A stretch of 64,000 nt of DNA from Morganella morganii (GTDB taxonomy: Bacteria > Pseudomonadota > Gammaproteobacteria > Enterobacterales > Enterobacteriaceae): assembly GCF_019402645.1 (NCBI RefSeq), contig NZ_VKKS01000001.1:186001-250000 (forward strand), written 5' to 3'. This document shows positions 15,284 through 24,595 of the stretch, in pieces. Both the position numbers and the translations under genes were made by a program. The notes below the pieces were generated by a model. It had not been told where the DNA came from. It saw only the letters and a program-made list of their open reading frames with translations, and searched no databases. Each line of letters opens with the position of its first letter. The first letter of the stretch is position 1.

Positions 15284-15856
15284 TTAATTCAGCCAGGTAA
15301 AGGCCGTGGTGACTTTTTTCGCGCCATCCGTTTCACTGGCAATTTTCGCCGCTGCCGCTCCTTCCTGGCGGGTAACCACCCCTAACAGGAAAATCTCGCC
15401 GTTTTCAGTGATCACTTTGATATTTGCGGATTTGACCGCATCACTGGTCAGCAGTTTAGAGCGGACTTTAGTGGTGATCCAGGCGTCTTTCGATGCCGTC
15501 CCCAAATCAATCGGCGCACCCTGGCGGACTTCATTATACACCAGTTCGGTGCCGTCCACTTTGGCGGAAATTTCTTTTGCCCGCCGTGCCAGAGAGAGAT
15601 CTTCCGTCTGACCAATCAGCAGGACTTTCCCCTGATAAGCCACCGGAATAATCCGTTGCTGTTTGATATCTTTATCTTTATTGAGCTGGCCGCTGACACG
15701 GGCTTCCAGTGTGCCGTCATCGACCTGTGTGCCGACAGAACGGGGGTCTGTGGCGGCTTTGGTCGCAACAGCCGCAGACCCGATAAGTGCTGCGCCGATA
15801 CATCCCTGTAACAGTAACGCGCTGCAGATAAGTGCTGCCACGGGCACAATTCTCAT
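15284..15856 (-). CDS. dolP: Outer-membrane lipoprotein DolP (YraP), dual BON domains
   Basis: Lipoprotein that preserves outer-membrane integrity at the division site and near the BAM complex. A signal peptide ends in the lipobox LLLQGC (lipidated Cys about residue 19). Two BON domains follow (about 45-115 and 120-190), which bind anionic phospholipids in E. coli. The 190 residues match E. coli (191), and the string GTQVDDGTLE is conserved. It lies 9 bases after diaA in the same cluster and ends at the terminator at 15234-15256. Confidence 0.96.
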   Translation of the reverse strand: MRIVPVAALICSALLLQGCIGAALIGSAAVATKAATDPRSVGTQVDDGTLEARVSGQLNKDKDIKQQRIIPVAYQGKVLLIGQTEDLSLARRAKEISAKVDGTELVYNEVRQGAPIDLGTASKDAWITTKVRSKLLTSDAVKSANIKVITENGEIFLLGVVTRQEGAAAAKIASETDGAKKVTTAFTWLN

Positions 15857-15865
15857 AATATCTCC

Positions 15866-16456
15866 TTAGTCTTCCTGGTGGGGGAAAAGGGTATTGTCGA
15901 TTAAATCACATAAACAATTCACCGTCAGCATATGCACTTCCTGTATGCGGACACTGTGCTGTGAAGGTACGCGGATTTCCGCGTCACGCGGGCCCAGCAG
16001 ACCTGCCAGCTCCCCGCCGTCGTAGCCGGTCAGTGCCACGATGGTCATATCACGGGTCACCGCCGCCTCAACCGCTTTGATGATATTGCGGCTGTTGCCG
16101 TGTGTGGATATCGCCAGCAGCACATCACCGGTCTGGCCGATGGCGCGGACCTGTTTGGCATAAATTTCATCCTGCTGCCGGTTGGCAGCGATAGCGGTCA
16201 TCACCACATTATCCGTATTCAGTGCCAGTGCAGGCAGGCTCGGGCGCTCGGTTTCAAACCGGTGAATCATACTGGTGGCGAAGCGCGAGGCTGTCGCCGC
16301 CGACCCTCCGTTCCCGCAGCAGAGGATTTTATTGCCGTTGAGTAACGACTGAACCATCATCATGGCCGCCCGGGAAATGGCATCCGGCAGTGCTTCTGCG
16401 GCTGCAATCTGCGTCTGAATACTTTCAGTAAAACACTGTTTAATTCTGTCTAACAC
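15866..16456 (-). CDS. diaA: DnaA initiator-associating protein DiaA
   Basis: Tetrameric SIS-domain protein that binds DnaA and promotes its ordered assembly at oriC. The start is taken as GTG at 16456: it follows AGGA by 6 bases, aligns with the E. coli start, and gives the same 196 residues. A TTG seven codons upstream is less likely. The phosphosugar-binding SIS signature [11 protein letters not shown] and the near-identical C-terminus ([12 protein letters not shown]) are clear. It sits between yraN and dolP, as in E. coli. Confidence 0.96.
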   Translation of the reverse strand: MLDRIKQCFTESIQTQIAAAEALPDAISRAAMMMVQSLLNGNKILCCGNGGSAATASRFATSMIHRFETERPSLPALALNTDNVVMTAIAANRQQDEIYAKQVRAIGQTGDVLLAISTHGNSRNIIKAVEAAVTRDMTIVALTGYDGGELAGLLGPRDAEIRVPSQHSVRIQEVHMLTVNCLCDLIDNTLFPHQED

Positions 16457-16489
16457 GTTAAGTCCTGCTATCAGCAACGGATGACTACA

Positions 16490-16852
16490 TTAACAAAAAT
16501 CGGCGTGACCAAAGGCATTTTTCAGCCAGTCGATATGGTCACCGGTTATGGCGCAAATGTCAAAACGGCAGTCACAGGTCAGCATACTCAGTTGCTGCTG
16601 AGATAACCAGCAGGAAGCCGCATAAAGTAAACGGCGCTGCTTGGTTCTGGTGACGCTGGCTGCCGCTCCGCCATAGTGTGCATTACGGCGGTAACGAACC
16701 TCGGTAAACACCCAGATGCCGCTGTCCCGCATAATCAAATCGATTTCACCCCGGCGGAAACAGACATTCTGCGCAACAAATGTCAGTCCCTGCTGTTCCA
16801 GCCAGCGCCGGGCAAATTGTTCATGACGACGGCCTGTCAGCCATGTAAGCAT
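16490..16852 (-). CDS. yraN: UPF0102 endonuclease-like protein YraN
   Basis: Small protein of the UPF0102 family, which has a restriction-endonuclease-like (Holliday-resolvase-type) fold; its function in enterics is not settled. The 120 residues carry the core motif GEIDLIM and the strand FTEVRYR, where the acidic and basic residues form the putative active site. It lies between lpoA and diaA on the same strand, the conserved E. coli order. A short 3' extension seen in E. coli is reduced. Confidence 0.93.
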   Translation of the reverse strand: MLTWLTGRRHEQFARRWLEQQGLTFVAQNVCFRRGEIDLIMRDSGIWVFTEVRYRRNAHYGGAAASVTRTKQRRLLYAASCWLSQQQLSMLTCDCRFDICAITGDHIDWLKNAFGHADFC

Positions 16853-16891
16853 AAATACGCGTCCTTGTATGCTGATTATGCCAAAGGAAAC

Positions 16892-16914
16892 AAAGGTGAC
16901 ATCCTGTCACCTTT
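16892..16914 (-). terminator. Hairpin after lpoA
   Basis: A perfect 10-base stem (AAAGGTGACA / TGTCACCTTT) with a 3-base loop lies between lpoA and yraN. On the minus strand it is followed by TTTGTTTCC, so it may be a partial terminator that lowers yraN-diaA-dolP expression relative to lpoA. Confidence 0.55.
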
Positions 16915-16930
16915 AAAATTCAGACAAAGA

Positions 16931-18685
16931 CTAGTTTTCGGTACTCAGCGGGATAAGATTACCCTGCTTAAAGACCAGCCACGGCAGATGACGATAAACG
17001 GTACAGTTATCAGTGACTGTGATGTCACCGCTGGCACCATTCATGCGCAGAGTATGACTCTGCATGTCACCGAACTGATTTGCCAGACGCCATGCGTCCA
17101 TTCCCATCGCATAGAGGCGGACACGGGTATAGTCGTTGCCGAATTTCCCGGCAGCCTGAGTCAGTAACTGCGGATTACCGCCTGCAATCAACGGGATATC
17201 CGTCAGTTTCAGTCCTTCCATCTCAAACTGAAAATCTTTGCCGGTTCCGGCCTTGTTACTGCGTGAACCAGCATAAAACGCCGGGCGTCCGCGGGCACTG
17301 GTGGCAAATTCCAGCATCGGTTTAATGTAAGTCAGCTGATCAGAGGTGGCGATAATATAGACGGAATCCACATCGCCGCTGACCGGCTGCGGCTGTACAA
17401 CAGTACCTTCCGGCTGCGGTACCGGTTGTGAGGACGGCTGTACCGGCACGCCGGTCAGTGAGACGGAACTGCCCGGATTGCCGGAGAATGTCTGGTGCAG
17501 CACTACGCCGCCGCCGTTTTTCTGCCACTCATCCGCAAAGCTTTGTGCGATCCGGCGGCCGAAGTTGTTATCCGGTGTCAGCACCAGCGGCGCCGTTTTA
17601 TTATCCTGACGGATAAACTGCGCGGCGTTGCGGGCTTCATCTTCCGGTGAAAGCGAAAAGTAGCAGACATTAGGGCGGGCTATTGGTGTGTCTAATTCAT
17701 TAAGCGCCAGAATGTTCAGCGGCGTATTGGCTGTTGCCAGCGTGGCAACATCCCCTTTGAGCAGCGGCCCGACAATCAGATCCATACCGTCAGCCTGTGC
17801 CTGTGCCAGCAGTGTTGCCAGCGGCCTGCTGTCGGTATCATAGATTTTCACGTCAGTGACAGTACGGGATTCACCGCTGTATGGCAGTGTCTGCGGGGCA
17901 GATACCGGGCTTGCGGCAGTCGTGCCGTCAGCCATGCTGTCATTTGACGGTGCGCCGTTTGTCACATCCGGCGTGGTGATGTCTTTATCCGGATCGGCCG
18001 GGCTGAGGGTGGCCGGTACCGGCTCTGTGCTGACCGGCCGGGCGGCCGCGATATCAGTAACGTAGTAACCACTGCTGTATACCACGCCGTTCTGTGCATC
18101 GGTAAAGCCCTGACGGATAGCATCACCCATCAGTTTCGCCTGGCCGCTCAGCGGCAGGAACAGAGCGACGCGGGCATTTTTGCCGCTCTGGCCGTAGGTG
18201 CTGCTCAGGGTCTGGATAAGATCCTGCGGCAGGGATTTGGCCGCCGGGTTATCCGGGTAACGGATTTGCCAGTCACCCAGGGCGGCGGAAAGCGCTTTCA
18301 GATCCTGCTGGTTGTTCTGATACAGAATAAGCAGGTCAATCCAGCCCTGTAATACGCTTTCATCAGCGTTAACCTGAATGTTATTGCGGGCTTCAGGGGT
18401 AAAACGTGTTAGCATCAGCCAGGTTTCATCAATATTCTGCTGGTGTGCGTCCGGATCAGAGAGCAGCGGCTCCTGAGCGATATAAGCACGGATGGCATCG
18501 GCGGAAGGTCTTCCGGCGGCTGCATCAATAACCTGCTGATATTGCTGAACCAGTGTTTCCGGCTGGTCTTTGCCGGCTGTACCCGCATGCCGGTTATCGA
18601 GTGTACACCCTGAGATAACCAGCGTGGAAAAGAGTGCGGTACAAAGTAATTGCCTGCGGTAACGCGATAAAGTTAAGGAAAACAT
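16931..18685 (-). CDS. lpoA: Penicillin-binding protein activator LpoA, shortened N-terminal domain
   Basis: Outer-membrane lipoprotein that activates PBP1A. The start at 18685 (MFSLTLSRYRR) is chosen because it places a lipobox (LVISGC, Cys 27) at the end of a signal peptide; the in-frame extension to 18889 has no support. The C-terminal periplasmic-binding-protein-like domain is intact (VALFLPLSGQAKLMG, LIVGPLLKGDV, YAMGMDAW). The protein is 584 residues. From memory E. coli LpoA is 678, and most of the gap (roughly 90 residues) falls between the lipidated Cys and the GRPS motif, within the TPR-like domain. It is divergent from rsmI. Confidence 0.93.
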   Translation of the reverse strand: MFSLTLSRYRRQLLCTALFSTLVISGCTLDNRHAGTAGKDQPETLVQQYQQVIDAAAGRPSADAIRAYIAQEPLLSDPDAHQQNIDETWLMLTRFTPEARNNIQVNADESVLQGWIDLLILYQNNQQDLKALSAALGDWQIRYPDNPAAKSLPQDLIQTLSSTYGQSGKNARVALFLPLSGQAKLMGDAIRQGFTDAQNGVVYSSGYYVTDIAAARPVSTEPVPATLSPADPDKDITTPDVTNGAPSNDSMADGTTAASPVSAPQTLPYSGESRTVTDVKIYDTDSRPLATLLAQAQADGMDLIVGPLLKGDVATLATANTPLNILALNELDTPIARPNVCYFSLSPEDEARNAAQFIRQDNKTAPLVLTPDNNFGRRIAQSFADEWQKNGGGVVLHQTFSGNPGSSVSLTGVPVQPSSQPVPQPEGTVVQPQPVSGDVDSVYIIATSDQLTYIKPMLEFATSARGRPAFYAGSRSNKAGTGKDFQFEMEGLKLTDIPLIAGGNPQLLTQAAGKFGNDYTRVRLYAMGMDAWRLANQFGDMQSHTLRMNGASGDITVTDNCTVYRHLPWLVFKQGNLIPLSTEN

Positions 18686-18745
18686 ACTGTACCCGGTTAT
18701 AGTTTTCTGAAAGCTCAATTCTAATGTGATCATCTGGACGAAACA

Positions 18746-19618
18746 ATGAATCAACCTAATCGAGCCGTGGTTGCGGCAGCGACACTTTATGTTGTGCCGA
18801 CACCGATCGGTAATCTGAATGACATCACGGCACGCGCTCTTGAGGTGCTCACGAATGTCGATCTGATTGCAGCGGAAGATACCCGGCATACCGGCTTATT
18901 ACTTTCTCACTTCGGTATTAATAACCGGCTGTTTGCGCTGCATGATCATAATGAACAGTATAAAGCAGATCAATTAATTACCAAATTACAGTCCGGGATC
19001 AGTATCGCATTAGTGTCCGATGCAGGTACACCTTTAATTAACGATCCCGGTTACCATCTGGTCCGCCGTGCCCGTGATGCAGGGCTTACTGTGATCCCGC
19101 TGCCCGGTGCCTGTGCGGCTGTCACGGCGCTGAGTGCTGCCGGTCTGCCCTCTGACCGGTTTTGTTACGAAGGGTTTCTGCCGGCCAAAAGCAAAAGTCG
19201 TCAGGATACACTGCGGGCGCTGGCTGATGAGCCGCGCACTCTGATTTTTTATGAATCCACACACCGTATCCTGGACACACTGGCCGATATGGTCACCGTC
19301 TGGGGTGAAGATCGCTATGTGGTTCTGGCACGGGAACTGACTAAAACCTGGGAGTCGATTCAGGGGAAACCGGTCGCGGAGCTGCTGGCCTGGATTCAGG
19401 AAGACGAAAACCGCCGCAAAGGGGAAATGGTGCTGATTGCGGAAGGCGCAAAGCCGGTGCAGGATGAGGAATTCAGCCCGGAAATCTTGCGTGCGCTGGC
19501 GATTGTGCAGAAAGAACTGCCGCCGAAAAAAGCGGCAGCGGTGGTGGCGGAGCTGTATGGCGTGAAGAAAAATGCCCTCTACCGTTACACCCTGGACGGG
19601 GATTCTGCCGCAGAGTGA
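18746..19618 (+). CDS. rsmI: 16S rRNA (cytidine(1402)-2'-O)-methyltransferase
   Basis: SAM-dependent tetrapyrrole-methylase-fold enzyme that 2'-O-methylates C1402 of 16S rRNA in the P site. The 290 residues include the N-terminal [15 protein letters not shown], the AEDTRHT motif, [16 protein letters not shown] and [17 protein letters not shown], all family signatures. It is divergent from lpoA with a 60-base gap, the same arrangement as E. coli. Confidence 0.98.
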   Translation: MNQPNRAVVAAATLYVVPTPIGNLNDITARALEVLTNVDLIAAEDTRHTGLLLSHFGINNRLFALHDHNEQYKADQLITKLQSGISIALVSDAGTPLINDPGYHLVRRARDAGLTVIPLPGACAAVTALSAAGLPSDRFCYEGFLPAKSKSRQDTLRALADEPRTLIFYESTHRILDTLADMVTVWGEDRYVVLARELTKTWESIQGKPVAELLAWIQEDENRRKGEMVLIAEGAKPVQDEEFSPEILRALAIVQKELPPKKAAAVVAELYGVKKNALYRYTLDGDSAAE

Positions 19619-19694
19619 TGCATTTCCCGCCAACCGGTCTTCCGGCGCGGAGTTATTCTGTACATCAGCGGGAAAGCTGCTTATAATCCGCAGC

Positions 19695-20067
<373 letters not shown>

Positions 20068-20072
20068 ATCAC

Positions 20073-20098
20073 AACCCCGCGTTTGACGCGGGGTTGTT
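20073..20098 (+). terminator. rnpB terminator
   Basis: AACCCCGCG / CGCGGGGTT stem with a TTTGA loop, followed by GTTTCATTTC. It is just downstream of the mature M1 RNA end. Confidence 0.85.
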
Positions 20099-20116
20099 TC
20101 ATTTCAGGCCTGTGTA

Positions 20117-20815
20117 TCAGGCAAGGATATCGATCAGCAGTGCCCGGCAGGGTGTTTTCGCGTGAAAGGTCACTTCCCGGCTCTCCTGAATAAATGCGCC
20201 GTCACCACACTCAATTGTTCCCTGTTTTTGCCCGTCATCCGCCGTCACGGTGCCGTGAACCGACTGATAAAATGCCTGTTTCCCGAACAGCGGCAGTGTC
20301 AGAGATTCTCCGGCGGGGATCAGAAGATGGGAAATCCGTACCCCCTGCTGCAAATCAATACTGCCGCTTTCACCGTCCGGGGAGGCAATAAGCTGAACCG
20401 GCTGCTGTGTCAGCATCAGTTTTTGTGAACCGCTGCGCAGACTGCCGCGTGCGGCTTTCAGCCAGATCTGAATCCGGGTCAGTGGTGACTGCTCACAGGG
20501 ATTGGTTTCGGTGTAACTGGTATCTTTACGCGGTGAAAAAAACAGACACTCATCCTGCCCGCTTTCCAGATAAAGTCCGTCATTATCACGAATATCGTGC
20601 TTCCCTCTGAGGATCAGGTTTACAATATCCACATCGGGATAGGATTTGGGCTGGAAACCGGCACCGGGAGCCAGCACCTCCTGATTCAGTGCTTTCAGCG
20701 GGCCGTACCCCAGAAACTCCGGGTCAAAATAGTGTCCGAAAGAGAAAGCATATTTCGCCTGTAACCAGCCATAGTCGGCGGACCCGGCCTGTCCGGCGGT
20801 TCTGTGTATAATCAT
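20117..20815 (-). CDS. yhaK: Pirin-family protein YhaK
   Basis: Bicupin of the pirin family; E. coli YhaK has been described as a redox-sensitive cytosolic protein. The start at 20815 (MIIHRTAGQAG) aligns with E. coli YhaK and gives 232 residues (E. coli 233); the open frame upstream to 20974 runs into yhaJ and is rejected. The conserved FSFGHYFDPEFLGYG and NQEVLAPG segments form the N-terminal cupin. It is divergent from the LysR gene yhaJ, as in E. coli, so regulation by YhaJ is plausible. Confidence 0.93.
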   Translation of the reverse strand: MIIHRTAGQAGSADYGWLQAKYAFSFGHYFDPEFLGYGPLKALNQEVLAPGAGFQPKSYPDVDIVNLILRGKHDIRDNDGLYLESGQDECLFFSPRKDTSYTETNPCEQSPLTRIQIWLKAARGSLRSGSQKLMLTQQPVQLIASPDGESGSIDLQQGVRISHLLIPAGESLTLPLFGKQAFYQSVHGTVTADDGQKQGTIECGDGAFIQESREVTFHAKTPCRALLIDILA

Positions 20816-20921
20816 AATGGTCTGCCTGTTATTAAACATAGTGAAATAATAAAGGGCTGGACGCTGAATTGTTAGCCAGTTAATCTGGTGGCGACATTCA
20901 AAATTTCTGACTGAGATAACG

Positions 20922-21818
20922 ATGAGTAAAGACAAAGCGTTAACGCTGGAATCATTGCGTGTGATGGATGCCATCGACCGCCGGGGGAGTTTTGCGGCGG
21001 CGGCTGAAGAACTGGGACGTGTACCGTCCGCCCTGAGCTATACCATGCAGAAACTGGAAGAAGAGCTGGATGTTGTTCTGTTTGATCGCTCGGGTCACCG
21101 GACAAAATTCACCAATGTCGGGCGGATGTTGCTGGAGCGCGGCCGCCTGCTGCTGGAAGCGGCGGATAAACTGACCAGTGATGCTGAAGCACTGGCAAGA
21201 GGCTGGGAGCCGCATCTGACCATTGTCTGTGAGGCTCTGATCCCGACGGCTTCTCTGTTCCCGCTGGTGGACAAGCTGGCACAGAAGTCCACCACCCAGC
21301 TGACCCTGGCCACTGAAGTACTCGCCGGTGCCTGGGAACGGCTGGAAACCGGCCGTGCCGATATTGTGATCGCGCCGGATATGCATTTCCGCACTTCCTC
21401 TGAAATCAACTCCCGCCCGCTCTATTCTGTGGTGAATGTGTATGTGGCGGCACCGGATCACCCGATCCATAAAGAACCGGAGCCGTTATCTGATACCACC
21501 CGGGTGAAATACCGGGGGATTGCCGTGGCGGATACCGCCCGTGAACGGCCGGTGCTGACGGTGTTGCTGCTGGATAAACAGCAGCGCCTGACGGTCAGTT
21601 CTATTGATGATAAACGCCGTGCTTTGCTTGCCGGGCTGGGTGTGGCGAGTATGCCGTACCCGCTGGTGGAAAAAGATATTCAGGAAGGCCGTCTGAAGGT
21701 GGTCGGCTCTGAATACAGCCACGAAACCAATATCATTATGGCGTGGCGCCGCGACAGCATGGGTGAGGCCAAAGCCTGGTGTCTGCGGGAAATTCCTAAA
21801 TTATTCAGCGGAAAATAA
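20922..21818 (+). CDS. yhaJ: LysR-type regulator YhaJ
   Basis: LysR-family transcription factor. The N-terminal helix-turn-helix (about 10-65; RGSFAAAAEELGRVPSALSY) is followed by a periplasmic-binding-like effector domain. The 298 residues are usual for the family. In E. coli, YhaJ responds to nitroaromatic/quinone-type compounds and activates yqjF, which is also present here 1.0 kb downstream. It is divergent from yhaK and ends at a strong terminator. The name rests on synteny and family resemblance. Confidence 0.9.
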   Translation: MSKDKALTLESLRVMDAIDRRGSFAAAAEELGRVPSALSYTMQKLEEELDVVLFDRSGHRTKFTNVGRMLLERGRLLLEAADKLTSDAEALARGWEPHLTIVCEALIPTASLFPLVDKLAQKSTTQLTLATEVLAGAWERLETGRADIVIAPDMHFRTSSEINSRPLYSVVNVYVAAPDHPIHKEPEPLSDTTRVKYRGIAVADTARERPVLTVLLLDKQQRLTVSSIDDKRRALLAGLGVASMPYPLVEKDIQEGRLKVVGSEYSHETNIIMAWRRDSMGEAKAWCLREIPKLFSGK

Positions 21819-21846
21819 ATCTGTAATTTCACCGGATCAGTATCAG

Positions 21847-21881
21847 ATACCCGCATGGTTATCCGTGGCGGGTATTTTTTG
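21847..21881 (+). terminator. yhaJ terminator
   Basis: ATACCCGC (21847-21854) pairs with GCGGGTAT (21868-21875) and runs into six T residues, 29 bases after the yhaJ stop. Confidence 0.85.
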
Positions 21882-22031
21882 TGAGCGCCGGGGCCTGTTA
21901 TGGCGTTTACCGGAAAATATGTTAATAAATAAGAATAACAGCGATTGACGGTAAATATTTATCCGCTAGCCTTTTACCGGATATTAACAGGCAGTAAAAA
22001 GTATTTTATCAGAGTATTTGCAGGAGGCAGA

Positions 22032-22793
22032 GTGGATCTGAAACGGTTTATGTCGGATGGGGATTTCGCATTCGGTCATGATTTTATCGAAAAAGTTATT
22101 TACATTAATCTGGCATCCAGACCTGATCGTGAGGATGACATTCTCGAAGCACTGGGAAAAATAGAAATTCCTTACCGTAAAATTATCCGCTTCGACGCCA
22201 TTGAAAAGAAACCGGGATTTCTGGGATGCGCGCTTTCTCATGTGGCGGTGATGAAGATGATCGTTGAAAATAACTGGGGGCCGGTGCTGGTCGTTGAGGA
22301 TGACTGTGATTTTTATTGCGATGATGAACATATCCGGCAGGCCAATCTCTTTTTATCCGCGCTTCAGAAAAGAGAGTGGGATGCCGCATTATTGGGCGGT
22401 AATTATTACCGTGCTTTTGAATACGAACCGGAAATCTGTTCACTCAGTCTGAAATATGCCTTTTGTGCCAATGCTTATATTGTTAACCGGGGATATGCGG
22501 AAAAAATGATGCATATTTTTGAAAAATCAGTTCGCCTGATTATGGAAAACGGCGAGCCGGATGAATCAAAAAGTATTGATGTGGTCTGGGCAGACCTGAT
22601 GGAAAAAGATAACTGGTTTGGTTTATATCCGTGTATTGCCTATCAGGCAAGAGGATTTTCGGATATCCGTGGCGGGTCAGCAGACTATGAATATCTGTTT
22701 AACAAACCGTTATCGGAGCTGGCATTTTTTACCCGTGACGGCAGGATGAAAACCACAGAAACAGAAACATCCGCCGGAGCGGATGTTTCATAA
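22032..22793 (+). CDS. Glycosyltransferase family 25 (LPS-type)
   Basis: Family 25 glycosyltransferases add sugars (often galactose) to lipopolysaccharide or lipooligosaccharide. A GTG start at 22032 is proposed because a perfect AGGAGG lies 4 bases upstream; an in-frame ATG at 21945 lacks a ribosome site. The 253 residues show the typical layout: IYINLASRPDRED near the N-terminus, GFLGCALSHVAVMK, then the DxD-like VVEDDCDF, and a later D-V-V-W-A-D metal/substrate region. The gene is more AT-rich than its neighbours and sits where E. coli has yqjG/yhaH, so it looks like an acquired insert. Sugar and acceptor are unknown. Confidence 0.85.
   Translation: MDLKRFMSDGDFAFGHDFIEKVIYINLASRPDREDDILEALGKIEIPYRKIIRFDAIEKKPGFLGCALSHVAVMKMIVENNWGPVLVVEDDCDFYCDDEHIRQANLFLSALQKREWDAALLGGNYYRAFEYEPEICSLSLKYAFCANAYIVNRGYAEKMMHIFEKSVRLIMENGEPDESKSIDVVWADLMEKDNWFGLYPCIAYQARGFSDIRGGSADYEYLFNKPLSELAFFTRDGRMKTTETETSAGADVS
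22764..22789 (+). terminator. Hairpin overlapping the glycosyltransferase 3' end
   Basis: Perfect 11-base stem GAAACATCCGC / GCGGATGTTTC with a CGGA loop, encoded within the last codons of the glycosyltransferase gene. The T-rich tail is interrupted, so it is a moderate terminator or a 3'-end stabiliser. Confidence 0.55.
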
Positions 22794-22833
22794 TATTATT
22801 ATTATATTGCTGTGTGGCTTTGCCTGAATGTAA

Positions 22834-23220
22834 TTACCATTTCTTTTTCAGTAAATAATCGATACTGAATTTGCCGGGGCCGGTAACGGCCAGCAGCAGA
22901 TAGCCGCCTGCAATGGTAAAGTTTTTCATAAACATTAACTGGTTAGCACCTTCTGCGAAGTTGTTGTGGAACAGCAGAGCAGTCAGCACAGTAAAACCAA
23001 ATGTGAAAATTGCGGTGGTCCGGGTTAAGAAACCGAACAAAATTGCCAGCCCGCCACCCAGTTCAAGCAGAATGGTTAACGGCAGTAATGCACCCGGAAC
23101 ACCCATTGCCTGCATATATTGCTGAGTTCCTGCATAAGTATCCCCTAATTTGCCGTATCCGGCCACAATAAATAAGACAGGCATCATGATACGGGCGATT
23201 AAAATAGCGTAGTTGTTCAT
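22834..23220 (-). CDS. yqjF: DoxX-family membrane protein YqjF
   Basis: Small four-helix membrane protein of the DoxX family (128 residues). Hydrophobic segments lie at about 5-22, 47-63, 67-85 and 100-118; the family start YAILIARIMMPVLFIVAGYGK is clear. In E. coli, yqjF is strongly induced by nitroaromatic breakdown products through YhaJ. Here it sits between the glycosyltransferase and yqjK on the minus strand, with a LysR-like palindrome 155 bases upstream. Confidence 0.9.
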   Translation of the reverse strand: MNNYAILIARIMMPVLFIVAGYGKLGDTYAGTQQYMQAMGVPGALLPLTILLELGGGLAILFGFLTRTTAIFTFGFTVLTALLFHNNFAEGANQLMFMKNFTIAGGYLLLAVTGPGKFSIDYLLKKKW

Positions 23221-23374
23221 TGTGAGATCCTTATTAGCTCAACAATACTGAATAGTAAATATGAAGACTGAGTCACATATTCTTTATTTAAATGGCACGA
23301 TATGCCAATCCGCTTCGTTGGGATAATAGTAAGTGCGAATGAGAAGGATTGTTAGCAAGAATTCTTAATAAACA

Positions 23375-23393
23375 AATTCAAAAATTTTGAATT
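23375..23393. promoter_or_regulatory. Perfect inverted repeat upstream of yqjF
   Basis: AATTCAAAA-A-TTTTGAATT is a perfect 9-1-9 palindrome between yqjK and yqjF and contains the T-N11-A spacing of LysR-type boxes. A YhaJ operator is a reasonable guess, given YhaJ control of yqjF in E. coli, but this is inference. Confidence 0.45.
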
Positions 23394-23410
23394 CAGAGGG
23401 GAGGATGGAC

Positions 23411-23713
23411 TCAGTTCTGCCTGTTACGGGGAAAACGGTTCTGAAGCGTGCGGAAAACTCCCCACAGCCCTAAGGCACGTTGTCCCCAGCGGACGAGTTT
23501 TTTCGGGTGACGGACAGACAAAACAGAAATCAGACTGATACCGGCGATAACCAGCGGCCGCAGTTGTGCTAATGTCTGCCATGTGCGGTCGAATGATTCG
23601 GTTTTTTTCAGCCATTGTCCGGTGGCTTGTGACAAATCGCTGCGCTGGGCAGCGATAGTATCAATCAGTGCCTGTTTTTTGCGGGCGCGTTCAGCACGCT
23701 GCTGCTTATTCAT
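23411..23713 (-). CDS. yqjK: YqjK-like protein
   Basis: Short basic protein of the YqjK family (100 residues), of unknown function. It has an Arg/Lys/Ala-rich N-terminal helix and one central hydrophobic segment (about 52-68), then a basic tail. It overlaps the end of yqjE by 8 bases and follows the conserved order yqjD-yqjE-yqjK, suggesting one operon. E. coli YqjK is 99 residues. Confidence 0.88.
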   Translation of the reverse strand: MNKQQRAERARKKQALIDTIAAQRSDLSQATGQWLKKTESFDRTWQTLAQLRPLVIAGISLISVLSVRHPKKLVRWGQRALGLWGVFRTLQNRFPRNRQN

Positions 23714-24119
23714 GATCCTGCTCCTGCTTTTTTCTTTCCAGCAGTTGCCTGTCGATGGCCAGCTGTTCGCGGGTCGCTCCCAGCAGTGATGAACGGCGCG
23801 CTTTACGGACGGCCCACAGTGCGAAAACCAGCGCCCCGCCGAGCAGAACGGATGTCATGATAATCATCGCGGTCAGACGATACACAGGATCAATCGCCCA
23901 CATGACCAGAATCATCAGGCCCATCAGCCCGAATGCGGTCAGCAGCAGGGCGGCACCGGCCAGCAGAATAAGTTGGATCAGATTGGATTTTTCTTCCTCC
24001 AGCTCGGTGGTTACCAGCCTGATCCTGGTTTCAGCCATGCTGATCACAATGGCGGCGATACGTGTCAGTGTATCAAGGAGCCCTTTGCCGGGCCCCTGCG
24101 GACGCTCCTGATCGGTCAT
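23706..24119 (-). CDS. yqjE: Phage holin-like inner-membrane protein YqjE (DUF1469)
   Basis: Member of the YqjE/holin III-like family of small membrane proteins. Two adjacent transmembrane helices (about 50-73 and 78-105) follow an amphipathic N-terminus (137 residues; E. coli 134). It starts 3 bases after yqjD ends. The yqjDEK operon is RpoS-dependent in E. coli; I see no direct proof of that here. Confidence 0.9.
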   Translation of the reverse strand: MTDQERPQGPGKGLLDTLTRIAAIVISMAETRIRLVTTELEEEKSNLIQLILLAGAALLLTAFGLMGLMILVMWAIDPVYRLTAMIIMTSVLLGGALVFALWAVRKARRSSLLGATREQLAIDRQLLERKKQEQDHE

Positions 24120-24122
24120 AAC

Positions 24123-24425
24123 TCAGCGGCGGGCCAGTAAAACGCCTAACACCACACCGACAGCCGCACCGATACCGATACCGGTCCACGGATTTTCCCG
24201 GACATAATTATCGGCTTTTCCGGCGATCTCCTTTGTCTGCTGCACAACCTGCTCTTTACCTTCCGCCAGACGGGAACGGGAATTTTCCAGTGCGGCCTGT
24301 GCTTTTTTCTTCAGCGAATCCACTTCTTCTTTGGATTTGCTTTCTGCCGTGTTCAGCACAGATTCCAGGGTGTCAGCCAATGATTTCAGTTCAGCGCGTA
24401 ACTCTTCATTTGTATGATGTGACAT
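24123..24425 (-). CDS. yqjD: Membrane-anchored ribosome-binding protein YqjD (ElaB family)
   Basis: ElaB/YgaM/YqjD-family protein: a charged coiled-coil region (about 1-75) and a single C-terminal membrane helix with glycine motif (GIGIGAAVGVVLGVLLARR). In E. coli YqjD binds stationary-phase ribosomes at the membrane and can inhibit growth. The 100 residues match E. coli (101). It is the first gene of yqjDEK. Confidence 0.92.
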   Translation of the reverse strand: MSHHTNEELRAELKSLADTLESVLNTAESKSKEEVDSLKKKAQAALENSRSRLAEGKEQVVQQTKEIAGKADNYVRENPWTGIGIGAAVGVVLGVLLARR

Positions 24426-24595
24426 AGGAACTCCTCGTGGTGGTTATACCGTAGCAGATTCAAAGTAACCGCTTTTTATCTGCAATTAAAGGTAAATTAT
24501 AGTTTATTTTCCGGTGTCTTTCTGCACATTGCGGATGGTGGAGGGATAATTCAGACGAAATGACGCTGAAATTGCGGGCGGGGGGAGAATGTATC

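Noticed and set aside
18686..18889. N-terminal extension of LpoA
   Set aside because: It overlaps the divergent rsmI gene and would bury the lipoprotein signal peptide.
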